From an uncultured Bacteroides sp. (GTDB lineage: Bacteria > Bacteroidota > Bacteroidia > Bacteroidales > Bacteroidaceae): DNA of 55,012 nucleotides. Of the stretch, positions 1 through 9,300 are shown in pieces; the first letter of the stretch is position 1; every line of letters starts with the position of its first letter. The stretch is taken from contig CAMFND010000161.1 of the NCBI GenBank assembly GCA_945965395.1, positions 1 through 55,012 of the forward strand. The letters run 5' to 3'. Made by a program: the position numbers and the translations under genes. Under the pieces are notes generated by a model. The model worked only from the letters and a program-made list of their open reading frames with translations. It was not told the origin of the DNA and ran no database searches.

Positions 1-138
1 TAAATCTAATACTATGAAAACACAGTACAAAGAATTATTTTGAAATCCTCTAAAAGTAAATAAAGTATTTTCCCAAAAATAAAATCGATATTTCTCTAAA
101 AATCCGCTAACTTAGCCCCTCTTAAAAATGATTTACCT

Positions 139-669
139 ATGGCACTTATCAAATCAGTAAGAGGGTTTACTCCTCAAATCGGTGAGAATTGTTATCTGGC
201 CGACAATGCCACCATCATCGGCGATGTAGTAATGGGAAAGGATTGCAGCGTATGGTTCAATGCGGTACTTCGGGGAGATGTAAACTCCATCCGTATCGGC
301 GACCGTGTGAACATTCAAGACGGTACCGTGCTTCATACGTTATATGAGAAATCAACCGTAGAAATAGGCAATGACGTATCCATCGGCCACAATGTGACAC
401 TTCACGGAGCTTATGTGCACGACAATGCCCTGATTGGAATGGGGTCTACCCTGCTCGACCATGCCGTAGTAGGCGAAGGAGCCATCGTAGCTGCCGGCGC
501 ACTGGTACTTGCCAATACCGTCATTGAACCGCATACGCTTTGGGCCGGCGTACCCGCCAAGTTTATCAAGAAAGTTGACCCAGCACAGAGCAAGGAACTG
601 AATCAGAAGATTGCCAACGGATATCTGATGTATGCTTCCTGGTTCAAAGAGGAAGATACTCAAAAATAA
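139..669 (+). CDS. Gamma-class carbonic anhydrase family protein
   Basis: This 176-residue protein is built almost entirely of hexapeptide repeats, giving a left-handed beta-helix. Its three histidines at residues 66, 84 and 89 sit where the gamma-carbonic anhydrase/YrdA/PaaY family binds its metal, and the RGD-type segment (Arg45, Asp47) and Gln60-Asp61 are also present. The likely role is a cytoplasmic zinc- or iron-dependent hydratase, but many members have no proven activity. The ATG at 139 gives the full family length. The stop lies 8 bp before the next gene, another beta-helix protein, so the two are probably co-transcribed. A weak promoter-like TAACTTAG lies at 108-115. The family assignment is firm; the substrate is not. 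Confidence 0.9.
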   Translation: MALIKSVRGFTPQIGENCYLADNATIIGDVVMGKDCSVWFNAVLRGDVNSIRIGDRVNIQDGTVLHTLYEKSTVEIGNDVSIGHNVTLHGAYVHDNALIGMGSTLLDHAVVGEGAIVAAGALVLANTVIEPHTLWAGVPAKFIKKVDPAQSKELNQKIANGYLMYASWFKEEDTQK

Positions 670-677
670 ACACAGCT

Positions 678-1241
678 ATGAAAACAGAAAAACAAAAAGC
701 AGCCGAGGGCGAATTGTATAATGCAAACTATGACCCTCTGTTGCAAAAGGAGATGCTGGAAACCCGCTGCAAATTACATGAATATAATCTATTGTCTCCT
801 CACCAACAAAAAGAAAGAGATCAACTGATTCGCTCCATACTGCATATGGGAGAAGAAGGTTGCATCATTTCTCCTTTTTATTGTGACTATGGCTATAACA
901 TCCACATCGGAGGAAACTTCTTTGCCAATACCAATCTAGTCATTCTTGACGGTGCCCGTGTAACCATCGGAGATCATGTATTCATTGCTCCCCATGTAGG
1001 AATCTATACAGCCGGACATCCTTTAGATGTACCTCAACGAAACGAAGGTTTGGAATATGCTTATCCCATTACTATTGGGAATAATGTCTGGATTGGTGCA
1101 CACGTGTGCATTCTTCCCGGTGTAACAATCGGTGATAATACCGTAATCGGAGCCGGTAGCGTGGTGACCAAGGACATACCCTCTGGAGTACTGGCATACG
1201 GGAATCCTTGCAGAGTCATACGAGAATTAACCGATGAATAA
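678..1241 (+). CDS. Sugar O-acetyltransferase (maltose/galactoside acetyltransferase family)
   Basis: This 187-residue protein belongs to the Maa/LacA group of acetyl-CoA-dependent O-acetyltransferases. An N-terminal helical Mac domain (about residues 5-55) is followed by hexapeptide repeats of a left-handed beta-helix. The catalytic histidine is His114 in the segment TAGHPLD, matching the conserved His of galactoside acetyltransferase. The C-terminal pattern (GAGSVVTKDIPSG, then GNPCRVIR) is typical. It would transfer acetyl groups from acetyl-CoA to a hydroxyl of a sugar in the cytoplasm; which sugar cannot be told. It starts 8 bp after the carbonic anhydrase-like gene, and a strong bidirectional terminator follows. 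Confidence 0.9.
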   Translation: MKTEKQKAAEGELYNANYDPLLQKEMLETRCKLHEYNLLSPHQQKERDQLIRSILHMGEEGCIISPFYCDYGYNIHIGGNFFANTNLVILDGARVTIGDHVFIAPHVGIYTAGHPLDVPQRNEGLEYAYPITIGNNVWIGAHVCILPGVTIGDNTVIGAGSVVTKDIPSGVLAYGNPCRVIRELTDE

Positions 1242-1249
1242 AGAAAAAA

Positions 1250-1286
1250 GAGTCTTCTGCTTTACCGAATAAAAAGCAAAAGACTC
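1250..1286. terminator. Bidirectional intrinsic terminator
   Basis: GAGTCTT-c-TGCTTT at 1250-1263 pairs with AAAGCA-a-AAGACTC at 1273-1286 around a 9-base loop, with one mismatch. The run of A before it becomes a T-tract on the minus strand, so it should end transcripts of the threonine aldolase gene. The T-rich sequence after it can serve the acetyltransferase operon. It sits between two convergent genes. Confidence 0.75.
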
Positions 1287-1311
1287 CTTCTTTATACAAT
1301 CATTTACCCAA

Positions 1312-2352
1312 TTACTTTTTCTTCAACTCTTCTAGCAATTCAGCCACATCTTCTTCACGTGTAGCCCAACTGGTCGCGATACGTACCACTGTCGTACCGT
1401 CAGTCCGTTTTTCCCACACCTCAAAGCCGATGCGCTGTGCCAGCTTCTCGTACAAGCTGTTTTCAAGCTGTACAAACAGCTGGTTGCTCTGCGGACGAAT
1501 GTAGAATGTATAACCGTTTGCTTTCAATCCTTCCACAATCCGCTCAGCCATATCAATGGCGTGACGGGCAATTTTCAAATACAAGCCATCTGTAAACAAA
1601 GTATCAAACTGCAAACCTAACAGACGTCCCTTGGCCAGCAACACACCCCGCTGTTTGACAATTGTATCAAACTGGCGAATCAGTCCAGGCTGCGGAATTA
1701 CGACCGCCTCGCCAAACAAAGCACCAACCTTCGTTCCGCCAATATAGAAAATATCACACAAGGAAGCGATGTCTTTCAAAGTCACATCCGTATCCCGTGC
1801 TGCCAGTCCATAACCCAGACGAGCCCCGTCGAGGAACAACGGAATCTTATGCTTACGGCACACGGCAGACAAAGCCTTCAGTTCATCCAGCGTATAAAGT
1901 GTACCGTATTCCGTAGGATGTGATATATATACCATTCCCGGAGCCACCATGTGATCCCAGCTCGGGTCCTGATAGAAAGCCGTCACATAACGGTCTACTT
2001 CTGCCGCATCCAGTTTTCCTTCATGGTGAGGCAAAGCCAGTACCTTATGTCCTCCTGCTTCCACAGCTCCGGCTTCATGCTGGTTGATGTGGCCCGTTTC
2101 TGCTGCAATCACTCCTTCATACGGACGAAGCAAGGCCGTAATGACCGTGGCATTGGTCTGCGTACCTCCCACCATGAAATGTACTTCCGCCTGCGGACAC
2201 CCGCAAGCTTCTGCAATTTTCCGACGAGCCGATGCACAATACTCATCCGTGCCATAGCCCGAAGTTTTCTCCATATTCGTCTGGCACAAGCGCTCCAAAA
2301 TCAACGGATGCGCTCCTTCCATGTAATCACTTTTAAAATATTGCATATTCAT
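1312..2352 (-). CDS. ltaE: Low-specificity L-threonine aldolase (PLP-dependent)
   Basis: This 346-residue fold-type I PLP enzyme cleaves L-threonine or L-allo-threonine to glycine and acetaldehyde in the cytoplasm. The PLP Schiff-base lysine is Lys208 in GGTKVGA. The cofactor Asp is Asp175 in FLDGARLGY, and the phosphate-binding GGTQTN segment is at about 62-67. The length is normal for the family, though the N-terminus may begin at either Met1 or Met3. A promoter-like TTACTTTG (one mismatch to TAnnTTTG) lies on the minus strand at 2369-2376, so the gene appears to be transcribed alone. It is the last gene before the AT-rich ribose locus. Confidence 0.93.
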   Translation of the reverse strand: MNMQYFKSDYMEGAHPLILERLCQTNMEKTSGYGTDEYCASARRKIAEACGCPQAEVHFMVGGTQTNATVITALLRPYEGVIAAETGHINQHEAGAVEAGGHKVLALPHHEGKLDAAEVDRYVTAFYQDPSWDHMVAPGMVYISHPTEYGTLYTLDELKALSAVCRKHKIPLFLDGARLGYGLAARDTDVTLKDIASLCDIFYIGGTKVGALFGEAVVIPQPGLIRQFDTIVKQRGVLLAKGRLLGLQFDTLFTDGLYLKIARHAIDMAERIVEGLKANGYTFYIRPQSNQLFVQLENSLYEKLAQRIGFEVWEKRTDGTTVVRIATSWATREEDVAELLEELKKK

Positions 2353-2452
2353 TTTATTTTACTCAAAACAAAGTAAATAAATCCATTAGAATTTCAACAG
2401 TTTTTATAGTCAATAAAATGAAAAACAAACTATATCTTGTACCTATATCAAA

Positions 2453-4408
2453 CTATTTTACCTGCACAATGCCCAAATATCCACCACCTCTAGTCATAGA
2501 AATCAAAAGTTTATCATTCTCTTGCAGAGTGCAATATCCAACCCTTACATCTTTGGCCTGAGAATCAGCATTTATTCCGTCTTCATGAAAGCTTACACAT
2601 TTCTTCCCTTTCCCCATAAACGACAAATCAAGTTCCAATTCTCTAGGAGTATTTCCATTTAAGACGCCTATATACCAAATATCATTATGACGACGAGCTA
2701 TCGCAATATATTCCCCAACTTCTCCCTCCAAAGGTATAGTCTCATCCCACACCGTAGGTATCTCCTTTATAAAATTTAAACTGGCAGGATTTTCATCATA
2801 TTTTGCAGGACTATCAGCCATCATTTGTAGTGGACTCTCATAAACTACATACATTGCCAACTGATGACTACGAGTGCCTTGACTCATAGGCTCATGCTGA
2901 TTTTCATAAAAAGTCTCCAAATGAGCATTCAACATAGCCCCTGGTGTATAATCCATTGGGCCAACCCACATCCTTAAATAAGGAATTATGACATCATGTG
3001 TAACAGTTGCACGCTTACTCCATTTATTATATTCCAACCCTATCACTCCTTCTCGGGTCATTAAATTCGGATATCTTCTTCGTAAACCTTCATTAGGATA
3101 AGAACCATGAAAATCTACCAAAAGTTTATGCTTCATCGCATTTATCGCAACCTTTTCATAAAATGCAACCATTTTAGCATCATTCCTATCCATAAAATCT
3201 ATCTTTACTCCACTAACACCCCATTTTTCAAACACACTAAACACCTCATCCATCTTCTGTTCCAAATTCAACCATTTGGTCCATAACAAGATTCCTACCT
3301 TTTTCTGCTTTGCATAAGCGCAAATATATGGTATATCTACAGATGGATTTGTCTTTAACAAATCATTCTTGTCTGACCATCCTTCATCAATCAAAATATA
3401 TTCAATCTTATGCCTATCTGCATAATCTATCAAATATAAATAAGTGTTTGTATTTATTCCGGCCTTAAAATCTACCCCGTAAATATTACGATCATTCCAC
3501 CAATCCCATAGAACCTTACCAGGTCTAATCCAGCTCACATCACTTTTTTCCTCTTTTTCTTCAGACAATAAATAAATCAACTCACTTCTTAATATAGAGG
3601 CTGCATCATCAAAAATACCAATAACCCTCCATGGGAAATTACGTTTACCGCAAATCGGTACAATATAATCCTCACGTGTTGAAACATATCGCTTATTCCC
3701 ATCCTCAATTATATTTTCCACATCCGGATACTTGGCAAAAGTCCCAACAAAAGACAAGCCATCAGGGCGCAAATACATACCTGCATAATTGTATAAATTA
3801 GCCTCTGCTAGCAATACCTTATATTTATCTACCTCAACCATTACCGGTGCTATCGAGAAACTATCACGAGGTAATTGCAAAATAGGGCGTATTGTATAAT
3901 CTTGTTCGAACCAATTTTGAAGTTGATTGGTCAATAAAGAATACGTTTTATGATTCTGTGTAAAACCAAAAGTCACATGTTCATCCTCAACCGGAAGAGG
4001 AGAGTTAAACAAACTAACAAAACGATAAGCTACCCCTTCATCATAAATTCTAAATTCTATCTTATACGTCCGATAAGACAGCTCTAACAAATTGTAATTA
4101 TTAATAGTTTGCCTATATTTACGAGGAACAGGGAAATTAACAATCTCAGAAACATAACTCCTCCTGACTTTGACACATTCATCGTTCACGCCCCAAAGCT
4201 GGCTACCAACCCTTAATGACAAAAAACTTTTATTCATTATCTGGCTACCATCACGAAAAATAGAATATGAAACCTGAGCGCCTGTTTCTATTACCAACCG
4301 ATTCCTACCATTCGGAGAAAATCCTTCTATTGTATTTCCTGCTACCTCCAAGCAAGGAAAAAACATAAAGCCACAAACAATTATTGGCAATATAAACCTC
4401 AGAATCAT
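2453..4408 (-). CDS. Glycoside hydrolase family 97 enzyme (SusB-like)
   Basis: This 651-residue secreted protein has an N-terminal hydrophobic signal (1-24), a beta-sandwich region (about 28-290) and a TIM barrel (about 295-560), the GH97 architecture of SusB and BT1871. GH97 enzymes cleave alpha-glucosides with inversion or alpha-galactosides with retention, and use calcium. Candidate catalytic positions are Asp404 in KIDFMDR, Glu453 in TREGVIG and Glu459 in LEYNKW; I cannot decide from these which mechanism applies. The gene starts 2 bp after the permease stop, so it is the last cistron of the ribose-type operon. A GH97 there suggests that some natural substrates are ribose- or nucleoside-containing glycosides, which is an inference. 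Confidence 0.9.
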   Translation of the reverse strand: MILRFILPIIVCGFMFFPCLEVAGNTIEGFSPNGRNRLVIETGAQVSYSIFRDGSQIMNKSFLSLRVGSQLWGVNDECVKVRRSYVSEIVNFPVPRKYRQTINNYNLLELSYRTYKIEFRIYDEGVAYRFVSLFNSPLPVEDEHVTFGFTQNHKTYSLLTNQLQNWFEQDYTIRPILQLPRDSFSIAPVMVEVDKYKVLLAEANLYNYAGMYLRPDGLSFVGTFAKYPDVENIIEDGNKRYVSTREDYIVPICGKRNFPWRVIGIFDDAASILRSELIYLLSEEKEEKSDVSWIRPGKVLWDWWNDRNIYGVDFKAGINTNTYLYLIDYADRHKIEYILIDEGWSDKNDLLKTNPSVDIPYICAYAKQKKVGILLWTKWLNLEQKMDEVFSVFEKWGVSGVKIDFMDRNDAKMVAFYEKVAINAMKHKLLVDFHGSYPNEGLRRRYPNLMTREGVIGLEYNKWSKRATVTHDVIIPYLRMWVGPMDYTPGAMLNAHLETFYENQHEPMSQGTRSHQLAMYVVYESPLQMMADSPAKYDENPASLNFIKEIPTVWDETIPLEGEVGEYIAIARRHNDIWYIGVLNGNTPRELELDLSFMGKGKKCVSFHEDGINADSQAKDVRVGYCTLQENDKLLISMTRGGGYLGIVQVK

Positions 4409-4410
4409 AC

Positions 4411-5415
4411 CTAATTCCCCCCCGAATATACAATTAATGACAAGCCAGCCACAAATAAGCCAAACATAGCGACTAACAAATAATGCGTTGACTTAGAAGC
4501 ATTCCCAAATTCTTTCCATACAAATACCCCCCACAAAGCCGCAATCATAGGAGCACCCTGTCCTAGTGCATATGAAACAGCAGGACCTGCTTTTCCTGCA
4601 GCAATGTAACTTAATGCCGTACCTAACCCCCAAATACATCCACCCAAAACGCCAACCAAATGAGTTAATGGTTTTCCCATAAAATACTCTTTATAACTGA
4701 CAGAAGTACCAATAAATGGATGTTTCATTATAATCGTATTGAAGACCAAATTACTCAAGAATATGCCAATAGCAAAAATTAAAAAAGCTGTGTAAGGGGT
4801 TGCCATACCTGGAGTCGGAGACTCAAAATGATCCAGATCCATAGCTGACGCAACGAAACGATAAAAAAATGACATCAATAGACCTGAAATCACAGCTAAT
4901 CCTATTCCTTTCCGACTTGCTTTCTTATCTTTTTTTTGCTTTCGACTAGCAGCCATTCCATTACATATAATAGCAATCACAATTAATACTACTCCTGTAA
5001 ACAACCAAATTGGATCACCCTTCGGATGAGTAAAATAATTTATAAAAACACCTAATACAAGGGCAAGACCTACACCTAATGGAAAAGCCACAGACATACC
5101 TGCGATAGACACAGAAGCCGAAAGTAATATATTGGAGGCATTAAAAATAACACCTCCAATTAAAGCACTGATAATATTATTAGAATGCACTTGAGTTATA
5201 TCCTCCAAAAAACTTCTGCCATTACTTCCCCAACTACCTAATGTAAACACAAGAATAAATGCAAACAATAATATTCCAATAGTATAGTCCCAATAATACA
5301 ACTCATATCTCCAGCTTTTACTCGTCAATTTTTGAGTATTACCCCATGATCCCCAACAAATCATGGTAATTAGGCAAAAAATTACTGCCAATATATAACT
5401 ATCAACTATAAACAT
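4411..5415 (-). CDS. rbsP: Ribose-type sugar permease (GRP/RhaT-like drug-metabolite transporter superfamily), RbsP-like
   Basis: This 334-residue inner-membrane protein has about ten hydrophobic segments and the Gly/Trp-rich N-terminus (CWGSWGNTQKL) of the glucose/ribose/rhamnose permease group in the DMT superfamily. A basic cytoplasmic loop (SRKQKKDKKASRKG, about 157-170) separates the two five-helix halves. It most likely imports free D-ribose, or a nucleoside, from the periplasm by proton symport. The substrate is inferred from its neighbours, two ribokinases and a nucleoside hydrolase. It corresponds in position and family to RbsP of the B. thetaiotaomicron rbs locus. It starts 17 bp after the nucleoside hydrolase stop and is followed at once by GH97. 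Confidence 0.85.
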   Translation of the reverse strand: MFIVDSYILAVIFCLITMICWGSWGNTQKLTSKSWRYELYYWDYTIGILLFAFILVFTLGSWGSNGRSFLEDITQVHSNNIISALIGGVIFNASNILLSASVSIAGMSVAFPLGVGLALVLGVFINYFTHPKGDPIWLFTGVVLIVIAIICNGMAASRKQKKDKKASRKGIGLAVISGLLMSFFYRFVASAMDLDHFESPTPGMATPYTAFLIFAIGIFLSNLVFNTIIMKHPFIGTSVSYKEYFMGKPLTHLVGVLGGCIWGLGTALSYIAAGKAGPAVSYALGQGAPMIAALWGVFVWKEFGNASKSTHYLLVAMFGLFVAGLSLIVYSGGN

Positions 5416-5432
5416 AATTAAGAAATCTACAT

Positions 5433-6482
5433 TTAATGGGAACCCACAATATTTGTTGTAACATTCACTAATTTATTAACTACTGCAGATATACTATCTT
5501 CATCTACTGTAAGGAAATAATGTTTCCCATTTAAAGATGGAGTAAATCTACTATAGCCTTGTTCATCTATCTTTATATTACCATTTGGAGATATCCCCAA
5601 ATGACTATCATTGGGTTCTATTGCATAAAGTACAGAAGTCAAATCCCAGCATGGGCGATCATAAGGCATTTGTGCATATAATTTATATGAGACACACAAT
5701 GGATAATTATCTTTATTAGGAAAGTCTGTTAAAATACTTTCATGTGGATAAAGAATTCTAACCCCAACCTCAGATCCACTAGCAATTATTTTTGTTGGCC
5801 ATTTTTCATATATATTCTTTGCTGCTTTTATATCCTGCAAGACATTCCACTCAGGGTTATTAAAGGTATCATCATTGTATGTTCCACTCATTATAGATAG
5901 TAATTTTACTTTCTTTTTAACTAATTCTAGACCATTCAAAGGGCTATATTCATCTGGGGAAGAATCTAAAAGACGCGAAATATTAGTAGCAAAGCCCACA
6001 GTTATAATCACAACCGAAGAATCGGCTCTAGAAGCCAACTCTTTCCTCATCATTTTATAACCCTCCGGAATAGAATCTTTCACAGATAGTTTAACCGGCA
6101 AAATTGGAATACCATTAATCAGTGTATCTAAAGTTCTACAGACATACCTTCCGCACTCCCGGTTTATATCTAAATCAGATCCATTATAAGCGTACCCTAA
6201 TGATAGGCTATCAAAACCGTTTAAGCGCACATACCCATCTATATACTCAATAACTCTAGGATAATCTTTACTAATAGTAATCCCTAGTAAATCAAATTTA
6301 TCTTGCTTTGCATAGTTTAGAATCATCTGAAGAGCTAATACATCATCAATATCGTTCCCTAAATCCGTATCAAATATCACACCTAATTTATTAGGTAACG
6401 AGGGTATCGTTCTACCTTTTTCACATGACACAAGACTTGACAATAACAAACTTATAAGTATAAATATAAGAGACTTTTTCAT
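5433..6482 (-). CDS. Inosine-uridine-preferring nucleoside hydrolase, lipoprotein
   Basis: This 349-residue protein carries the diagnostic calcium-binding motif of nucleoside hydrolases, DTDLGNDIDD at residues 38-47. It would hydrolyse the N-glycosidic bond of ribonucleosides to free ribose and base. Residues 1-19 are a lipoprotein signal with Cys20 in a LVSC lipobox, so unlike the usual cytoplasmic enzymes it should be lipid-anchored in the envelope. The residues after the Cys (EKGRT) are not strongly acidic, so periplasmic facing is at least as likely as surface exposure. It lies between the DUF4832-type gene and the permease, matching the nucleoside hydrolase of the known Bacteroides ribose locus. 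Confidence 0.9.
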   Translation of the reverse strand: MKKSLIFILISLLLSSLVSCEKGRTIPSLPNKLGVIFDTDLGNDIDDVLALQMILNYAKQDKFDLLGITISKDYPRVIEYIDGYVRLNGFDSLSLGYAYNGSDLDINRECGRYVCRTLDTLINGIPILPVKLSVKDSIPEGYKMMRKELASRADSSVVIITVGFATNISRLLDSSPDEYSPLNGLELVKKKVKLLSIMSGTYNDDTFNNPEWNVLQDIKAAKNIYEKWPTKIIASGSEVGVRILYPHESILTDFPNKDNYPLCVSYKLYAQMPYDRPCWDLTSVLYAIEPNDSHLGISPNGNIKIDEQGYSRFTPSLNGKHYFLTVDEDSISAVVNKLVNVTTNIVGSH

Positions 6483-6491
6483 AATATATAT

Positions 6492-8096
6492 TTAATCAAC
6501 AACATAATGCAACGTTAAATCCGTATAGATATTATCAAATATTGATGGAGATATTCCATAAACCGAAACGTCTTGATTGACCCCAACATAACCAATTGGA
6601 TGTATTCCTCCCGCAAAGTAATTTTTAGTTGCAAAACGTAAGGAAGGAACCATGCCAGCAGGGTCTAATATCGCTATAGCAATTATATATTGACCAGGGG
6701 TAAGCTGTTTATCCAACGTCAAACTTTGCTTCACTACATTGCATTGAGGACGAATTTTATACTTCCCAGAATTTTCATCCCACTCGTCACCAGGAAGCCA
6801 TTGAGTAATATTCACATCATCCAAGATGCAGCTCCAAACTTTTGATTTTGTTTCTTTATCCAATAACATAATCTCAATAGGCCAATCATAGTAAAATGGA
6901 GAAGATCCTTCATTTGTTACTTTAAAAGAAATATTAAAGGTTTTCCCATAATCTATTCTACGAGTATAGGTAAATTCATTCAATATATAACGGTATCCCA
7001 AAGCATTTTGTATCAGCTGAGCATTCTTTTGTAATGCATCCTGACTAAAATCGACCTCAGGCCGTGCATATGAGAAATATCCTAAATGATTACAATGTAA
7101 GTCTCTAATCTGTTTAATTATTTTATTACGAGTTTCATCATTAGCTAAAATCTCCGTCAAACTATGATAGCGAGTAAAATCCCCCCAATTCCAACAAATT
7201 TCTCCACCTATTGGTTGCTTTTTCCAACGCCCTTTAATTTTCATCATTTCGCCATATCCTCTGACATCTTCTTCAGCAATTCCCCATGAATCCCAATAAT
7301 ATCCAAACTCATAATCCTTAAAATCATAGGCATAACGAACCATTACTTTTTTATGTTTGAAGGCTTCTGTAAAAGCATCTCCCAATGTTTTTTCTATTCC
7401 AGGAATCCATGTTTTATTTGCAACATGCTCCGCAGCATCATGAGGTTTCCAATAAGTACTAATCATGGGGGAGTGTTGCTCTCCCCATTGACCAATAATC
7501 CCCATCTCCACATAAGCAACACGAGGGTCATTATCCCAAGCTTCTCCCATTTTCTTCACTAAAGCTTTTACCCGATCCTGAAAAGTCGGATCAAAATAAC
7601 CTCCAATCATAGGATATGGAGTACCTACTTCTTGTTCATAAGGAATATCCGCAGGAAAACGAATACCATCTAATCTATCAGGATCTGTAACTGCAGGAGT
7701 TCCCATCCAATGAATATACACTCTTGGAATTACCTTTATATTTTGTTTTTCTATTCCCTTCCAACGATGATTACTATAAGATACAATCTTATCTACCCCA
7801 TCTGTTTTCACACTTTCTATACGATCCCAGGGTATGTATTCCTTATAAATAGATCCATATGGAAGCGGATAATTCGATGGGATTGGATCTAAACCGACTG
7901 AAAAAACATCACGCCAACCCATCATTGGATTTCTAAATGCACCATCATACAATAAAGGTTCAACTATTACGTTATCTCCATCAACTTTAACATTCAGAAG
8001 CTCATCATTATTTCCTCCCTCTATAGGATTATCATTACTTGAAGAACAGCTAAAAAAAGCGAACAAACAATATAGTGACAATAATTTTATTTTCAT
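6492..8096 (-). CDS. DUF4832-type putative glycoside hydrolase lipoprotein, function unknown
   Basis: This 534-residue lipoprotein (lipobox FFSC, Cys17) begins its mature part with FRNPMMGW, as in the DUF4874/DUF4832 pair. Residues about 50-370 look like a TIM-barrel glycosidase. The strand-end segment VEMGIIGQWGEQ carries Glu197 and Glu206, and GGEICWNWG carries Glu299. These are suitable acid/base and nucleophile candidates for a clan-A-like retaining glycosidase. Residues about 375-534 form a beta-sandwich. The polar residues after Cys17 (SSSNDN) allow outer-membrane display. No function is established to my knowledge. Its place in a ribose operon suggests a riboside or nucleoside-glycoside substrate, which is inference. 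I do not recall it in the reference rbs locus. Confidence 0.7.
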   Translation of the reverse strand: MKIKLLSLYCLFAFFSCSSSNDNPIEGGNNDELLNVKVDGDNVIVEPLLYDGAFRNPMMGWRDVFSVGLDPIPSNYPLPYGSIYKEYIPWDRIESVKTDGVDKIVSYSNHRWKGIEKQNIKVIPRVYIHWMGTPAVTDPDRLDGIRFPADIPYEQEVGTPYPMIGGYFDPTFQDRVKALVKKMGEAWDNDPRVAYVEMGIIGQWGEQHSPMISTYWKPHDAAEHVANKTWIPGIEKTLGDAFTEAFKHKKVMVRYAYDFKDYEFGYYWDSWGIAEEDVRGYGEMMKIKGRWKKQPIGGEICWNWGDFTRYHSLTEILANDETRNKIIKQIRDLHCNHLGYFSYARPEVDFSQDALQKNAQLIQNALGYRYILNEFTYTRRIDYGKTFNISFKVTNEGSSPFYYDWPIEIMLLDKETKSKVWSCILDDVNITQWLPGDEWDENSGKYKIRPQCNVVKQSLTLDKQLTPGQYIIAIAILDPAGMVPSLRFATKNYFAGGIHPIGYVGVNQDVSVYGISPSIFDNIYTDLTLHYVVD

Positions 8097-8127
8097 AACT
8101 CAAATCTTTAGAACATTTATAACTCCA

Positions 8128-9279
8128 TTACATATCTTCTACAGCCTTTAATTTAAAATCATAATATTGCCCTTCAAGAGCATCATAATCTGTATGATCT
8201 CTTATGCCATCGACTTTACATCTATCATAAAAAACAGGAACAACACTACGTTTATCATCAGAGACAGTCAATATACATCCTTTTATAGCAACGGTATAAG
8301 TTGCCTCGTAATCCCACGTTTCCAAAAAATGAACCATTCGAGCATGCCCTAATTCATTAATTATAAAATACCACCCTCTCCATCCATCAACAGCACAACT
8401 TCCAGGAGAAGAGACATCTGCACTTACCACATTCCCTTTTTCATTAATCGTCATACCTGTTCCTACGTTATATATATTTGTATACTCCAAATGAGTATCC
8501 CCTTCACTATATCCAAAATATCCTCCTTTCATAAATTTCTGATTATCACTTCCATTATAAGGCTCGATTACAAACTTCGAATCACCATTATGATGAGTAA
8601 CCACCTTTGTTTCATCATCTTTTAAACATATCACATATTGTTGTAAGTCTTGCCAAGCAAACCAATTTTCACTATGCTCACTAGCTATTGCCTTTAACTG
8701 GAAATTTTTCTTTAATTCTTGATTTTTTCTTGTTATCGTATAAGCAATCTCATAATCTCCACTTTTTATTATTGGATAATCAAATTCTGAGCTATTAGAA
8801 TAAAATTCGCCATTCACCTTCCATTCATGTTTTACCGCTTCAGAACCTTTTACCGTAACTGATATACGAAGTGATTCTCCTACACTCTTTGTAAACTCAC
8901 TTTTATCTGTTGAAAAAACGACACCTTCAATATCACTAGGCTTCACATTTACTGTAAACAATTTAGAGGTAGAACCATTTATATCTGTTGCAATATATTC
9001 CAATTTAAATGTTCCAACATCAGTAACCTCATATTCTAAATCAGCAGATTCAGCACATAATTCACCATTATATTTCCATTCATGCTTTACATTTTCTCCG
9101 TCAATTACAATAGCTTTTAATGACAATATGCTACCTGACTGTAACGAGAACTCTGTATCATTAGTAGAAAATGCAATTTGAGGAGCTCCAATCATTTTTT
9201 TATAATCATAATCCTCACATGAAGAGCACAACAATATTAAGCCCAACAGAAATATCTTAATAAAACTTCTTTTTTTCAT
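8128..9279 (-). CDS. Surface lipoprotein with two PKD/Ig-like repeats, SusE-position ligand-binding protein
   Basis: This 383-residue lipoprotein (Cys21 of SSCEDYDYKK) has acidic residues straight after the Cys, the pattern of Bacteroidota surface-export signals. Two tandem Ig/PKD-like domains are visible: HEWKYNGELCAESADLEYEV and HEWKVNGEFYSNSSEFDYPI align well as repeats in about residues 33-115 and 117-197. The C-terminal region (about 200-383) is rich in Trp and Tyr and may bind ligand. It lies directly downstream of SusD, where PULs usually encode a surface glycan-binding protein, and corresponds in position to BT2807 of the rbs locus. The ligand is unknown; ribose-containing molecules are the contextual guess. 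Confidence 0.7.
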   Translation of the reverse strand: MKKRSFIKIFLLGLILLCSSCEDYDYKKMIGAPQIAFSTNDTEFSLQSGSILSLKAIVIDGENVKHEWKYNGELCAESADLEYEVTDVGTFKLEYIATDINGSTSKLFTVNVKPSDIEGVVFSTDKSEFTKSVGESLRISVTVKGSEAVKHEWKVNGEFYSNSSEFDYPIIKSGDYEIAYTITRKNQELKKNFQLKAIASEHSENWFAWQDLQQYVICLKDDETKVVTHHNGDSKFVIEPYNGSDNQKFMKGGYFGYSEGDTHLEYTNIYNVGTGMTINEKGNVVSADVSSPGSCAVDGWRGWYFIINELGHARMVHFLETWDYEATYTVAIKGCILTVSDDKRSVVPVFYDRCKVDGIRDHTDYDALEGQYYDFKLKAVEDM

Positions 9280-9300
9280 AATACTCCAATTTTTAATCTA

